64,000 nt of DNA from Nonomuraea sp. NEAU-A123 (lineage in GTDB: Bacteria; Actinomycetota; Actinomycetes; Streptosporangiales; Streptosporangiaceae). The stretch is taken from NCBI RefSeq assembly GCF_018603905.1, contig NZ_JAHFZZ010000006.1, positions 248,001-312,000 on the forward strand, in the 5' to 3' direction. The notes under the pieces are model-generated. The model ran no database searches. It was not told where the DNA came from and was given only the letters and a program-made list of their open reading frames with translations. The position numbers and the translations under genes were made by a program. Positions 45,550-53,300 of this stretch are shown here, piece by piece; position 1 is the first letter of the stretch; each line of letters starts with the position of its first letter.

Positions 45550-45577
45550 GGGGTAGGGCCCCGGAGAACATCCGCGA

Positions 45578-46258
45578 CTAGGCGGGCAGGGCGCCGTCTT
45601 CGCAGAGCTGGGCGCGCAGGGTGTCCTGGCTCCACCGCTCCCAGCGATCGGGCGACCAGCCGCGTTCCTGTACGAACTGCAGGTAGAGCTCGGGGCTGAG
45701 CAGGCTGTAGAGCAGATCCGCCGCGTACTCGGGTGAGACGCCCGGCCGCGCGCCCGGCTTGGCCATCATCGACTCGGCCGCCGTCCACTGGACGGTGTAC
45801 TGGGGGTCGCTGTCCCGCGGCCAGAGCATGGCCACCTCGGGGTCCATCGCGGCGGCGGCGTTCAGCACCTTGATGATGGACGCGACGCGGTCGAGGATCA
45901 GTCGCAACCCGTGGACATGCGCCCGCAGGTGGGCAGCGGCGGTCTCGGTGGCCATCGCCTCGCGGAACCAGGGCAGGTCCATGACCGCCGAAGACTGTTC
46001 GTCGCCGGTGATCGTCGCCTCGACCAGGGCCTTGAGCAGCGAATGCTTGTTGCCGAAGGAGAAGCAGACGGTCCGCGTGGCCACCCCGGCCCGGGCGGCC
46101 ACGTCCTGGAGGCTCGTCGGGCCGTAGCCCTGCGCGACGAACAGCTCCCTGGCGGCCTCAAGGATGCGGCGGCGCGTCTCCTGGGCCTTCTGGGAGCGCT
46201 TGCCGTCCCGCCTGACCCCGATCACGGCTCTGGCCCGACCCGGGTCACGGGAGCTCAA
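45578..46258 (-). CDS. TetR-family regulator
   Basis: This 226-aa protein has a TetR HTH at residues about 24-70 (KAQETRRRILEAARELFVAQ, SLQDVAARAGVATRTVCFSF). The ligand domain is unassigned. The listed start is TTG 46258; GTG 46225 is an alternative, since the conserved domain begins only at about residue 24. Neighbours give no clear target gene. Confidence 0.85.
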   Translation of the reverse strand: MSSRDPGRARAVIGVRRDGKRSQKAQETRRRILEAARELFVAQGYGPTSLQDVAARAGVATRTVCFSFGNKHSLLKALVEATITGDEQSSAVMDLPWFREAMATETAAAHLRAHVHGLRLILDRVASIIKVLNAAAAMDPEVAMLWPRDSDPQYTVQWTAAESMMAKPGARPGVSPEYAADLLYSLLSPELYLQFVQERGWSPDRWERWSQDTLRAQLCEDGALPA

Positions 46259-46427
46259 CTCCAGCGTCGAGCAGGCGGCGGGCCGGGAGTCCGCCTCGGC
46301 CGATCGAGGCGACGCCCGGGGTGAATGGCCAGGTCAGCGTCACAGGCCAAGCGTATCCGGCGGGTTTCGGCTGATCCCCGTCGGGAAACACTGGTCACGG
46401 CCCCCCGCCCGCATGAGGTGGAGAGGT

Positions 46428-47084
46428 ATGCGCATCGAGGTAACGCCCGACGGTCCCTACGTGGTGACCGGGTCGGTCCCCATGGCCAGGCAGTCCATCG
46501 GCGCCGACGCCAGGGGCCAGTCGATGGACTGGGACCAGGGTGAGGATTATCCGGCTGCGGAGTCGTACAAACTGTGCCGTTGCGGCCACTCGGCGAACAA
46601 GCCCTACTGCGACGGCAGCCACGAGCGCGTACGGTTCGACGGCACGGAGACCGCGTCGCGGCGGTCGTACCAGGGACAGGCGGAGGAGCAGGCCGGGCCT
46701 GAACTGACGCTCACCGACGCGCCCGCCTTCTGTGCGTTCGCCCGGTTCTGCGATGCCGACGGACAGGTGTGGAAGCTCGTCGAGATCCCCGGACAGGCCG
46801 ACGTGGTCGCGCGCGAGGCCGCGCGCTGCCCGTCGGGACGGCTCGTCGCCTGGGAGTCCCGCTCGCCGATCGAGCCAGAGCTGCCGCCGTCCATCGGCAT
46901 CGTCGAGGACCCGGTGGCGGGCGTCGGCGGGCCGATCTGGGTACGCGGGGGGATTTCGGTGACCTCGGCCGACGGCCGCGACTACGAGGTACGCAACCGG
47001 GTCACGCTCTGCAGGTGCGGCCGTTCGCGTAACAAGCCGTTCTGCGATGGCTCGCACGTGACCATCCGTTTCACCGGCACCTGA
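46428..47084 (+). CDS. CDGSH iron-sulfur protein with two CDGSH motifs and a central Fer4-like domain
   Basis: This 218-aa protein has a CDGSH motif at residues 50-65 (CRCGHSANKPYCDGSH; ligands C50, C52, C61, H65) and another at 195-210 (CRCGRSRNKPFCDGSH). Between them is a Fer4_19/DUF1271-like domain (AFCAFARFCDADGQVWKLVE ... EAARCPSGRLVAWE). Each CDGSH can bind a 2Fe-2S cluster; the middle domain may bind another. Redox or cluster transfer is likely. The ATG follows GTGGAGAGG. A lone gene. Confidence 0.85.
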   Translation: MRIEVTPDGPYVVTGSVPMARQSIGADARGQSMDWDQGEDYPAAESYKLCRCGHSANKPYCDGSHERVRFDGTETASRRSYQGQAEEQAGPELTLTDAPAFCAFARFCDADGQVWKLVEIPGQADVVAREAARCPSGRLVAWESRSPIEPELPPSIGIVEDPVAGVGGPIWVRGGISVTSADGRDYEVRNRVTLCRCGRSRNKPFCDGSHVTIRFTGT

Positions 47085-47139
47085 CGGGGGAGAGTGCCCC
47101 CGCTGGGACGTCATCTCCGCACTTGAGGAGGATAGGGGC

Positions 47140-47997
47140 ATGAATACGCGACTTATCGGTCAGACCCATGTCGGCGCCATCGGGCTCGGCGCCATGCCCA
47201 TGTCCGTACACGGGCACATGCCCGACGAAGCACAGTCGATCAGGACCATCCACGCGGCGCTCGACGCCGGAGTCACCCTCATCGACACGGCCGACGCCTA
47301 CACGCCGTCGTCCGACCAGGTGGGTCACAACGAGCGGATCGTGGCCAAGGCCCTGGCGAGCTGGACCGGCGACACCAGCGGGGTGCTCGTGGCCACCAAG
47401 GGGGGCCACACCCGTACGGCGGACGGCGGCTGGCAGGTCAACGGCCGGCCCGACTACCTGGCCGAGGCGTGCGACCGCTCCTTGAAGGCGCTGGGGGTGG
47501 AGGCGATCGGGCTCTATCAGCACCACCGGCCCGACCCCGCCGTGCCGTACGAGGAGACGATCGGCGGCCTGCGCGACCTGCTCGACGCCGGGAAGATCCT
47601 GATGGCGGGCATCTCCAACGCGAACCCGGAGCAGATCCGGCTCGCCCACGAGATCCTCGGCGGGCGGCTGGCCAGTGTGCAGAACCAGTACTCGCCGCGG
47701 TTCCGGTCCAGCGAGCCGGAGATCGACGTGTGTGAGGAGCTGGGGCTGGCGTTCCTGCCGTGGTCGCCGCTGGGCGGCATCAGCTCGGCGTCGGAGCTCG
47801 GCGGGCAGCATGCGGGGTTCGCCAGGGTGGCGGCGGAGCGGGGCGTGTCTCCGCAGCAGGTCTGCCTCGCCTGGGAGCTGGCGCGCAGCCCGGTGGTGAT
47901 CCCCATCCCCGGCGCCAGCAGGCCGGAGACCATCGTGAACTCGGCCGCCGCGACCGACCTCGTCCTCACCGCCGACGAGCTGGCCCTTCTCGCCTGA
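47140..47997 (+). CDS. Aldo/keto reductase
   Basis: This 285-aa AKR has the catalytic tetrad visible as D49 and Y54 (LIDTADAYTP), K87 (LVATKGG) and the HH of LYQHHRPDP (about 128-129). The late NADPH-binding segment SPVVIPIPGASRPETIVNSA is present. The substrate is unknown. The start ATG 47140 follows AGGAGG. A single gene. Confidence 0.9.
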   Translation: MNTRLIGQTHVGAIGLGAMPMSVHGHMPDEAQSIRTIHAALDAGVTLIDTADAYTPSSDQVGHNERIVAKALASWTGDTSGVLVATKGGHTRTADGGWQVNGRPDYLAEACDRSLKALGVEAIGLYQHHRPDPAVPYEETIGGLRDLLDAGKILMAGISNANPEQIRLAHEILGGRLASVQNQYSPRFRSSEPEIDVCEELGLAFLPWSPLGGISSASELGGQHAGFARVAAERGVSPQQVCLAWELARSPVVIPIPGASRPETIVNSAAATDLVLTADELALLA

Positions 47998-48036
47998 CCA
48001 CCGCTGATAGACGTCGGACGCGCCCCGGTGCGGCGA

Positions 48037-48573
48037 TCAGTCGCGTCCGACGGCATCGTCAACCGCGGCCGCGTCCGGCCCGCGTAGCTCGGCCAGGGTC
48101 TCGTCGGCCCAGGCGAGCGACGCATGGCCCTGGGCGAGACCCAGGCGGAGCGCGTACCTGCCGAACCTCGAGGTGTCCCTGGGTTTGCACTCCAGGACGG
48201 CCAGCCGCTCCGCGAACTGCGCCCGGATCCGCTCGACCACCACGATCGCCGACTCCCGGTCGAGCAGCGGCAGCAGGAACGCCTGGAGCGCCGCCTCGCT
48301 GCGCGGCGCGGAGGTCGGCTCGCGCTCGACCAGCCAGGAGCGGAGCCGGCTCGCGCCCTCAGGCGTGATCGCGTAGAGCTTCCGCCCGCGTGCCCCCTCC
48401 GACTCGACCGCCACCAGCCCGTCGGCGGCCATCTTCACCAGCTCCGGGTAGATCTGTGTGTGCCCGGCCTGCCAGACGTGATTGAGCGACCGCTCGAATG
48501 ATTTCGCCAGGTCGTAGCCGCTGGCCGGCCCCGTGGCGTCGAGGAGCCCGAGCAGCGCGATCCGTAGGGACAT
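48037..48573 (-). CDS. PadR-family regulator
   Basis: This 178-aa protein has an N-terminal winged helix (MSLRIALLGLLDATGPASGY, HTQIYPELVKMAADGLVAVE) and a C-terminal Vir/PadR dimer helix. ATG 48573 overlaps the operator site at 48570-48575; ATG 48585 is possible but lacks support. It is divergent from the DHA2 efflux gene and the gap carries phased ACATGT boxes, so it very likely represses the pump and itself. Confidence 0.88.
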   Translation of the reverse strand: MSLRIALLGLLDATGPASGYDLAKSFERSLNHVWQAGHTQIYPELVKMAADGLVAVESEGARGRKLYAITPEGASRLRSWLVEREPTSAPRSEAALQAFLLPLLDRESAIVVVERIRAQFAERLAVLECKPRDTSRFGRYALRLGLAQGHASLAWADETLAELRGPDAAAVDDAVGRD

Positions 48574-48631
48574 GTAAGTGAGCATAGCGAAGTCTTGACA
48601 TGTCACTCCTTACATGTCAATCTCCACATGT
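48570..48631. promoter_or_regulatory. Phased PadR operator and leaderless promoter of the efflux pump
   Basis: ACATGT occurs at 48570, 48598, 48612 and 48626, all on a 14-bp register (one slot empty). Adjacent copies make two overlapping ATGT-N8-ACAT elements, the known PadR box form. A consensus -35 TTGACA (48595-48600) and CAATCT (48618-48623) are 17 bp apart, placing the start point at about 48629-48630. That coincides with the GTG at 48630, so the mRNA may be leaderless. Confidence 0.65.
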
Positions 48632-50078
48632 GAATACTGACACGAAGCGCGGAGGCGATGGCCTCCTGTTGGTCGCCGTGCTCGGCGGCATGTTCCTGGC
48701 GATGCTCGACCAGACCATCGTCGGCACGGCCCTGCCCCGGATCACCACGGAGCTGGGCGGCACCAATCTCTACACGTGGGTGGTCACGGCGTACCTGCTG
48801 ACCTCGACCGTGACCGTGCCCCTCTATGGAAGGCTGTCGGACCAGCACGGCAGGAAGCCGCTGCTGCTCACCGGCATGACCGTGTTCCTCGTGGGGTCCG
48901 CGCTGTGCGGGGTGGCCCAGGACATGACCCAGCTCATCCTGTTCCGCGCGCTGCAGGGCCTGGGGGCGGGCGCGCTGCTGCCGCTGTCCATTGCCCTGGT
49001 GATCGAGCTGTTCCCGCCGGACAAGGGCGGGGCCCGGGTGCAGGGGGCGATGGGCGGGGTGATGGCGCTCAGCTACCTCGCCGGGCCGTTCCTGGGCGGG
49101 CTTTTCACCGACCACGCGAGCTGGCGCTGGGCCTTCTACGTGAACGTGCCGATCGGCCTGGTGCTGATCGGGATCATCGTGCTGCGCCTGCCGCGGCAGC
49201 CGGGGCATGGTGGCGGGCGGCCGGACTACCTGGGCATCGGGGTGTTCACGGTGGCCATCAGCGCGCTGCTCATCGGCCTGACCGAGAAGGGGCTCGACGC
49301 CCACACCTGGACCAGCGTGCCGGTGGTCGGGCCGATCGTGCTGGCTCTGGCGTTGCTGGTGGTGTTCGTGTTGGTGGAGAGGCGGGCCGAGGCGCCCATC
49401 ATGCCGTTGCACCTGTTCCGCAACCGTACGTACACGCTGGTCAATGTGACGTCGTTCTTCACCGCCTTCTGCATGTTCGCCGGAGTGGTGTTCCTGCCGC
49501 GCTACTTCCAGGAGGCGCTCGGCGCCTCCGCGACCGAGTCGGGGCTGCGGATCTACCCGCTGACCCTGGCCATGGTGGTGGGCAGCATCCTCATGGGCGC
49601 GCTGATGAGCCGGACGCGCGTCTACAAGCCGTGGCTGGTGGGGGCGCCGTTCCTGCTGGCCGTGGGCGCGCTGCTGTGCTCCGGCCTGACGCTGGACACG
49701 CCGCCCTGGGTGCTCGTCGGGTGGATGGCGCTGATCGGCCTCGGCATGGGCCCGATGCTCTCCGGCCTGACCGTGGCGGTGCAGTCCTCGGTGCCGCCCC
49801 AGTACATCGGCACGGCCTCGGCCAACCTGACGTTCTTCCGCCAGATCGGCGGCTCGGTCGCGCTGGCGCTGGCCGGCACCGCCTACACCTCCGAGATCAC
49901 CAGCGAGGCGCCGCTGCACGGGCTGGCCGCCGCGCACGCTTCGGCCGCGGCCCTGGTCATTCCCTCGCTGGGCGTCGCGGGCGCCCTCGTGGCGCTGGTC
50001 GCCCTGATCGCCATGCCCGGCGCGCGCCTCGACCGGGAGACTCCACAGGCCAAGGTCGAGGCTGGTTTCGCGTCCTGA
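48630..50078 (+). CDS. DHA2-family MFS drug efflux transporter (EmrB/QacA-like)
   Basis: This 482-aa transporter has about 14 predicted membrane helices. It opens with VAVLGGMFLAMLDQTIVGTA (the DHA2 first helix with motif D1) and motif A LYGRLSDQHGRKPL. The loop AYLAGPFLGGLFTD-like motif C lies near residues 140-160. It exports drugs by proton antiport. GTG 48630 lacks an upstream ribosome binding site, in agreement with a leaderless transcript; ATG 48600 would overlap the operator. It is divergent from padR. Confidence 0.92.
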   Translation: MNTDTKRGGDGLLLVAVLGGMFLAMLDQTIVGTALPRITTELGGTNLYTWVVTAYLLTSTVTVPLYGRLSDQHGRKPLLLTGMTVFLVGSALCGVAQDMTQLILFRALQGLGAGALLPLSIALVIELFPPDKGGARVQGAMGGVMALSYLAGPFLGGLFTDHASWRWAFYVNVPIGLVLIGIIVLRLPRQPGHGGGRPDYLGIGVFTVAISALLIGLTEKGLDAHTWTSVPVVGPIVLALALLVVFVLVERRAEAPIMPLHLFRNRTYTLVNVTSFFTAFCMFAGVVFLPRYFQEALGASATESGLRIYPLTLAMVVGSILMGALMSRTRVYKPWLVGAPFLLAVGALLCSGLTLDTPPWVLVGWMALIGLGMGPMLSGLTVAVQSSVPPQYIGTASANLTFFRQIGGSVALALAGTAYTSEITSEAPLHGLAAAHASAAALVIPSLGVAGALVALVALIAMPGARLDRETPQAKVEAGFAS

Positions 50079-50125
50079 GCGCCGTCATGCGAAGCTGTCC
50101 TTGTCCCCAACACCAGGAGGTCCTC

Positions 50126-50326
50126 ATGGCGGAAACACCGGAGCCGGAAGTCGACGAAACTCCCGAGGACGAGATGAAGCGCAAGTTCCGCGAGGCGCTC
50201 GAGCGCAAGCGCGGGCAGCACGCCGACTCGAGCGCGGGTGGCAGGGGCAATGACCCTTCCAAGATTCACGGCGCTCACGGGCCCGCCGCCAGCAAGCGTT
50301 CTTTCAGGCGGAAGAGCGGCGGTTGA
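50126..50326 (+). CDS. Small charged protein (DUF5302)
   Basis: This 66-aa protein is very acidic at the start (MAETPEPEVDETPEDEMKRK) and basic at the end (SKRSFRRKSGG), matching the small actinobacterial DUF5302 family. Function is unknown. ATG 50126 follows AGGAGG by 5 bases. It lies 47 bp after the MFS gene and is closed by a strong terminator. Confidence 0.78.
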   Translation: MAETPEPEVDETPEDEMKRKFREALERKRGQHADSSAGGRGNDPSKIHGAHGPAASKRSFRRKSGG

Positions 50327-50338
50327 CAAGGGCTTTTC

Positions 50339-50369
50339 GGGGGGTACGGCATGCCGTACCCCCCTTTTT
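50339..50369 (+). terminator. Strong intrinsic terminator
   Basis: A perfect 26-bp palindrome spans 50339-50364 (arms GGGGGGTACGGCA and TGCCGTACCCCCC), followed at once by TTTTT (50365-50369). It is a textbook Rho-independent terminator after the DUF5302 gene and insulates the riboswitch locus. Confidence 0.92.
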
Positions 50370-50469
50370 CTTGACCCTCCTAGGTAGATCTTCGCCCGAT
50401 TCATGGGCTTAAGTTTGCCTTTGTCCGATTATCTCCATATAGTCCATGGAAGTTACCAGCCGGTGACCT

Positions 50470-50632
50470 GGCACTTCAGCCGAGAGGTGTCGACCGGCAG
50501 GCGCCGAATCCCGCTCAGGCGAGAACCGGGGAACCACCGTTCCTTAGGGGTGAATCCGACCATCGGTCGGTAGGGCATCTCCACGCCCGAACCCGTCAGC
50601 TAACCCGGTAGGCGAGATGGAGAGGACACCTA
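50470..50632 (+). ncRNA. c-di-AMP riboswitch (ydaO-yuaA class)
   Basis: The segment holds the conserved pieces of the ydaO/c-di-AMP riboswitch in order: CCGAATCCCGCTCAGGCGAG then AACCGGGGAACCACC, TTAGGGGTGAATCCG, GGTAGGGCATCT and CCCGAACCCGTCAGCTAACC followed by CGGTAGGCGAGA. This class binds c-di-AMP and usually turns expression off. In actinobacteria it precedes cell-wall hydrolase and resuscitation genes. The target is the secreted-protein gene at 50820, after about 190 bp of expression platform. Edges are approximate. Confidence 0.9.
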
Positions 50633-50819
50633 CCGCATGCGTAACCCCCGTGCCGTGCCGCCCGCCCGCGTGTTGTCATCCGCCGACGACTGACCGGCAC
50701 CTTCCCCCAAGCTCTTAGCGCGCTCCGCGTAGCGACCGTTTGGCATTCCGCCCGGCTACGCCCCTCCTTTGGCGAGCGCTCTCCTCCCCCTGTACCCGTA
50801 TAAAGGACTTCGCTACTTC

Positions 50820-51536
50820 ATGACTGTTCGCTCTGCCATGTTCACTGCCGCCCTCGTCGGCGCTCTGTCCATCGGTGCCGCAACGGCCGCGCACGCCGAC
50901 ACCGGCACTGACAAGAAGGTCCTGCTCAAGGGCTCGACCACGGCGTCCTACTTCTGGGACGACTCCTCCGGCCGCGCCGGGGACACCGGCTTGCCGGCCA
51001 GCGGCAAGCCCATGCAGAAGCGTCTCGCCGCGAGCCCGAGCTGGCCGCTCATGACAGAGGGCTACGTTGTCTACAAGGGCAAGAAGATGCCCTTCTTCGT
51101 CGGTGACCGCGGTCCGGGCACGCCGTCCTCCAGCGGCGTCATGCTCGACCTCGACGCCAAGACCTTCGCCGACCTGACCGGTGGCCGCTTCAACTCCAGC
51201 ACGCTGGGTGTGGACGGCAACGGTGGCGAGGGCCACATCAAGGTCGACTACATCATCACCAAGTGGGGCAAGGGCCCGGGCAAGAAGAACTACCCGGTCG
51301 CTTACTCGACCGGCGCCTACGCCCGCGTGGACCACAACCCCGCCAAGCCCCCGCAGGTCGCGGCGCCGAAGGCGGCCCCCAAGCCCGCTCCGGGCGCCAA
51401 CGTGCCCGCGGTGCCGGTGGCCGGCAAGAAGGTCGCCGAGTCGAGCGACGCTCTCAACGGCGCCGCAGTGGGGGCCGGGCTGGCGATCATCGGTGGCGGC
51501 GTGACGGTCGGTCGCAAGCTCCTCCTCCAGCGCTGA
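50820..51536 (+). CDS. Secreted, C-terminally membrane-anchored cell-surface protein under c-di-AMP control
   Basis: This 238-aa protein has a Sec signal (MTVRSAMFTAALVGALSIGA, cleavage near AHA-DTG). The mature domain includes FFVGDRGPGTPSSSGVMLDL and VDYIITKWGKGPGKKNYPVA; the GDRGP pattern is reminiscent of RlpA/double-psi barrel wall proteins, but this is tentative. A Pro/Ala linker (PKAAPKPAPGANVPAVPV) and a terminal hydrophobic helix plus basic tail (GAGLAIIGGGVTVGRKLLLQR without an LPxTG motif) follow. It probably acts on or in the wall. ATG 50820 sits 12 bases after AAAGGA; ATG 50838 is possible. Confidence 0.65.
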   Translation: MTVRSAMFTAALVGALSIGAATAAHADTGTDKKVLLKGSTTASYFWDDSSGRAGDTGLPASGKPMQKRLAASPSWPLMTEGYVVYKGKKMPFFVGDRGPGTPSSSGVMLDLDAKTFADLTGGRFNSSTLGVDGNGGEGHIKVDYIITKWGKGPGKKNYPVAYSTGAYARVDHNPAKPPQVAAPKAAPKPAPGANVPAVPVAGKKVAESSDALNGAAVGAGLAIIGGGVTVGRKLLLQR

Positions 51537-51585
51537 CGGTCTGTCGGTCTTTGCTTCGAGGGAAACAGAATGTCATTCTGATCCC

Positions 51586-52431
51586 GTGACCAAGCATGCA
51601 GTCGCCAACGGCATCCAGATCGCCTACGAGAGCTTCGGCTCATCCGACGGACGTCCCCTGCTCCTCATCATGGGGCTCGGCGCCCAGCTCATCCACTGGG
51701 ACGACGAGCTCTGCGAGCTCCTGGCGGAGCAGGGCCATCACGTCGTCAGATTCGACAACCGTGACTCCGGACTCTCCACGCATCTGCACGACGAGGGCGT
51801 TCCCGCATTGGGGACGTCCTCGTCGTATTTGCTGGACGACATGGCCGACGACGCCGCCGGGCTGATGGACGCTCTCGGCTGGATCGCCGCCCATGTGGTG
51901 GGCGCCTCGATGGGCGGGATGATCGCTCAGACGCTCGCCATCCGGCACCCCGAACGCGTGCTGACCCTCACCTCGATCATGTCGACCCCCGGCCCGAACG
52001 TGGCCCCGCCCACACCTGAGGCCAGCGCGGTGCTGCTCGCACCGCCCGCGCCCGATCGGGCGAGCGTCCTCGCCCAGGCGGTGGAGACCTGGTCCGTGAT
52101 CGGCTCGCCCGGCTTCGACCTGGACCGGGAACGCATCGTCCGGATGTCCGGCCAGGCGTACGACCGGAGCTTCGACCCGCCGGGCACGACCCGGCAACTG
52201 GCCGCGATCCTGGCCTCCGGTGACCGCACGGAACAACTCGGCAGGCTGGGCGTGCCCGCCCTGGTCATCCACGGCGAGGCCGACCTGCTCGTCCCGGTCG
52301 CCGGCGGCCTGGCCACGGCGGCGGCGATCCCGGGCGCCAGGCTGCTGACGTTCCCCGGCATGGGCCACGACCTGCCCAAACCGCTCTGGCCGGAGATCGT
52401 CGACGCCATCACCAAGCTCACCACCGGGTGA
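51586..52431 (+). CDS. Alpha/beta hydrolase
   Basis: This 281-aa hydrolase has nucleophile Ser108 in GASMGG, oxyanion region LLIMGLGAQLIHWD, acid D in HGEADLLVPV and His in GMGHDLPKP. It belongs to the epoxide hydrolase/haloperoxidase/esterase group; substrate unknown. Start GTG 51586. A single gene. Confidence 0.9.
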   Translation: MTKHAVANGIQIAYESFGSSDGRPLLLIMGLGAQLIHWDDELCELLAEQGHHVVRFDNRDSGLSTHLHDEGVPALGTSSSYLLDDMADDAAGLMDALGWIAAHVVGASMGGMIAQTLAIRHPERVLTLTSIMSTPGPNVAPPTPEASAVLLAPPAPDRASVLAQAVETWSVIGSPGFDLDRERIVRMSGQAYDRSFDPPGTTRQLAAILASGDRTEQLGRLGVPALVIHGEADLLVPVAGGLATAAAIPGARLLTFPGMGHDLPKPLWPEIVDAITKLTTG

Positions 52432-52497
52432 CGTGCCGGAGATCGCCGGAGGCGGTGGCTCGCGTCCGCCGCGCCCGTACGCGAGCCACCGGGTCTC

Positions 52498-52869
52498 TCA
52501 GACCTCCAGCTTCTCCTCGATGCCGCGTAGCTGGTGCCTGGCCATCGCGAGGTTGGCCCGTGCCCGGTCCAGGGCGAGATAGAGGAACAGCCCCTTGCCG
52601 CCGCGACCGGTGATCGGCCGGATGATGTGGTACTGGCCGCCGAGCGTGATCAGGATGTCCTCGATGGATTCCTTGAGCCCCAGCGAGTCCATCGTGCGCA
52701 GCTTGGCCTTGACCACTTCCGTGTTACCCGCCGCCGCGACCTGGAGATCCAGGTCCTTCGAACCGCCGAGCGCGCCCAGCGCCATGCCGCTGCCGTGGTC
52801 GACGATCGCCGCTCCGATCGAGCCGTCGATCGTCATCATCTCCTTGAGAGAGACGTCCATGCTGGCCAT
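52498..52869 (-). CDS. Roadblock/LC7-like protein
   Basis: This 123-aa protein has a Roadblock-type fold: SIGAAIVDHGSGMALGALGG then LRTMDSLGLKESIEDILITL and a terminal helix (ARANLAMARHQLRGIEEKLE). Such proteins regulate small Ras-like GTPases (MglB/Rag type) or act as scaffolds. ATG 52869 has GGAGG 5 bases upstream. It is the last gene of a four-gene leftward operon and resembles the first gene of that operon. Confidence 0.78.
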   Translation of the reverse strand: MASMDVSLKEMMTIDGSIGAAIVDHGSGMALGALGGSKDLDLQVAAAGNTEVVKAKLRTMDSLGLKESIEDILITLGGQYHIIRPITGRGGKGLFLYLALDRARANLAMARHQLRGIEEKLEV

Positions 52870-52887
52870 GCCTTCCTCCGTTCAAGG

Positions 52888-53271
52888 TCAGTGAATCCGT
52901 GCTGCGATGGCGGCCACACTGGCCGCCGTCTTGCGCCCCTCCAGCCGGAGCAGCCCGAGATTGGTGCCGGGCTCAGCCAGGACTGTGAGGACGATGGTGG
53001 GGCCCGCCGCGTAGAAGGCGGCGAAGCCGGCGGTGCCGGAGATGAGCGTCTCCTCCAGTACGCCCTGGCACGTCATGATCGTCATTCGCCTGCTCAGCGC
53101 GAGCAACGCCGCCGACAGCGCGGCGGTCTGCTCGCTGCTGCCGTTGGCTTTGCCGCCGCTGTCGCAGGCGATGGTCAGGCCGTCGACCGTGCAGGCGACG
53201 CTCCCGCTGATGTCCGGGGTGCGCTCGCGCAGGAGAACCATCTCCCTCAGCACCTGTTCACACAGCTTCAC
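52888..53271 (-). CDS. Roadblock/LC7-like protein
   Basis: This 127-aa protein reads LREMVLLRERTPDISGSVAC, VDGLTIACDSGG and TNLGLLRLEGRKTAASVAAI, typical of Roadblock/MglB-like regulators in actinomycete conservon-type operons. GTG 53271 was chosen because AAAGGAGG lies 6 bases upstream, an excellent site; an ATG at 53304 would overlap the preceding gene. It is second from the end of the operon. Confidence 0.85.
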   Translation of the reverse strand: MKLCEQVLREMVLLRERTPDISGSVACTVDGLTIACDSGGKANGSSEQTAALSAALLALSRRMTIMTCQGVLEETLISGTAGFAAFYAAGPTIVLTVLAEPGTNLGLLRLEGRKTAASVAAIAARIH

Positions 53272-53300
53272 CGGTGGCCTCCTTTGCGGGCGGAGGAACC

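Noticed and set aside
50637..50693. An 18-codon leader ORF after the riboswitch
   Set aside because: Its nearest purine-rich sequence is about 16 bases upstream and the codons are generic; more likely part of the expression platform.
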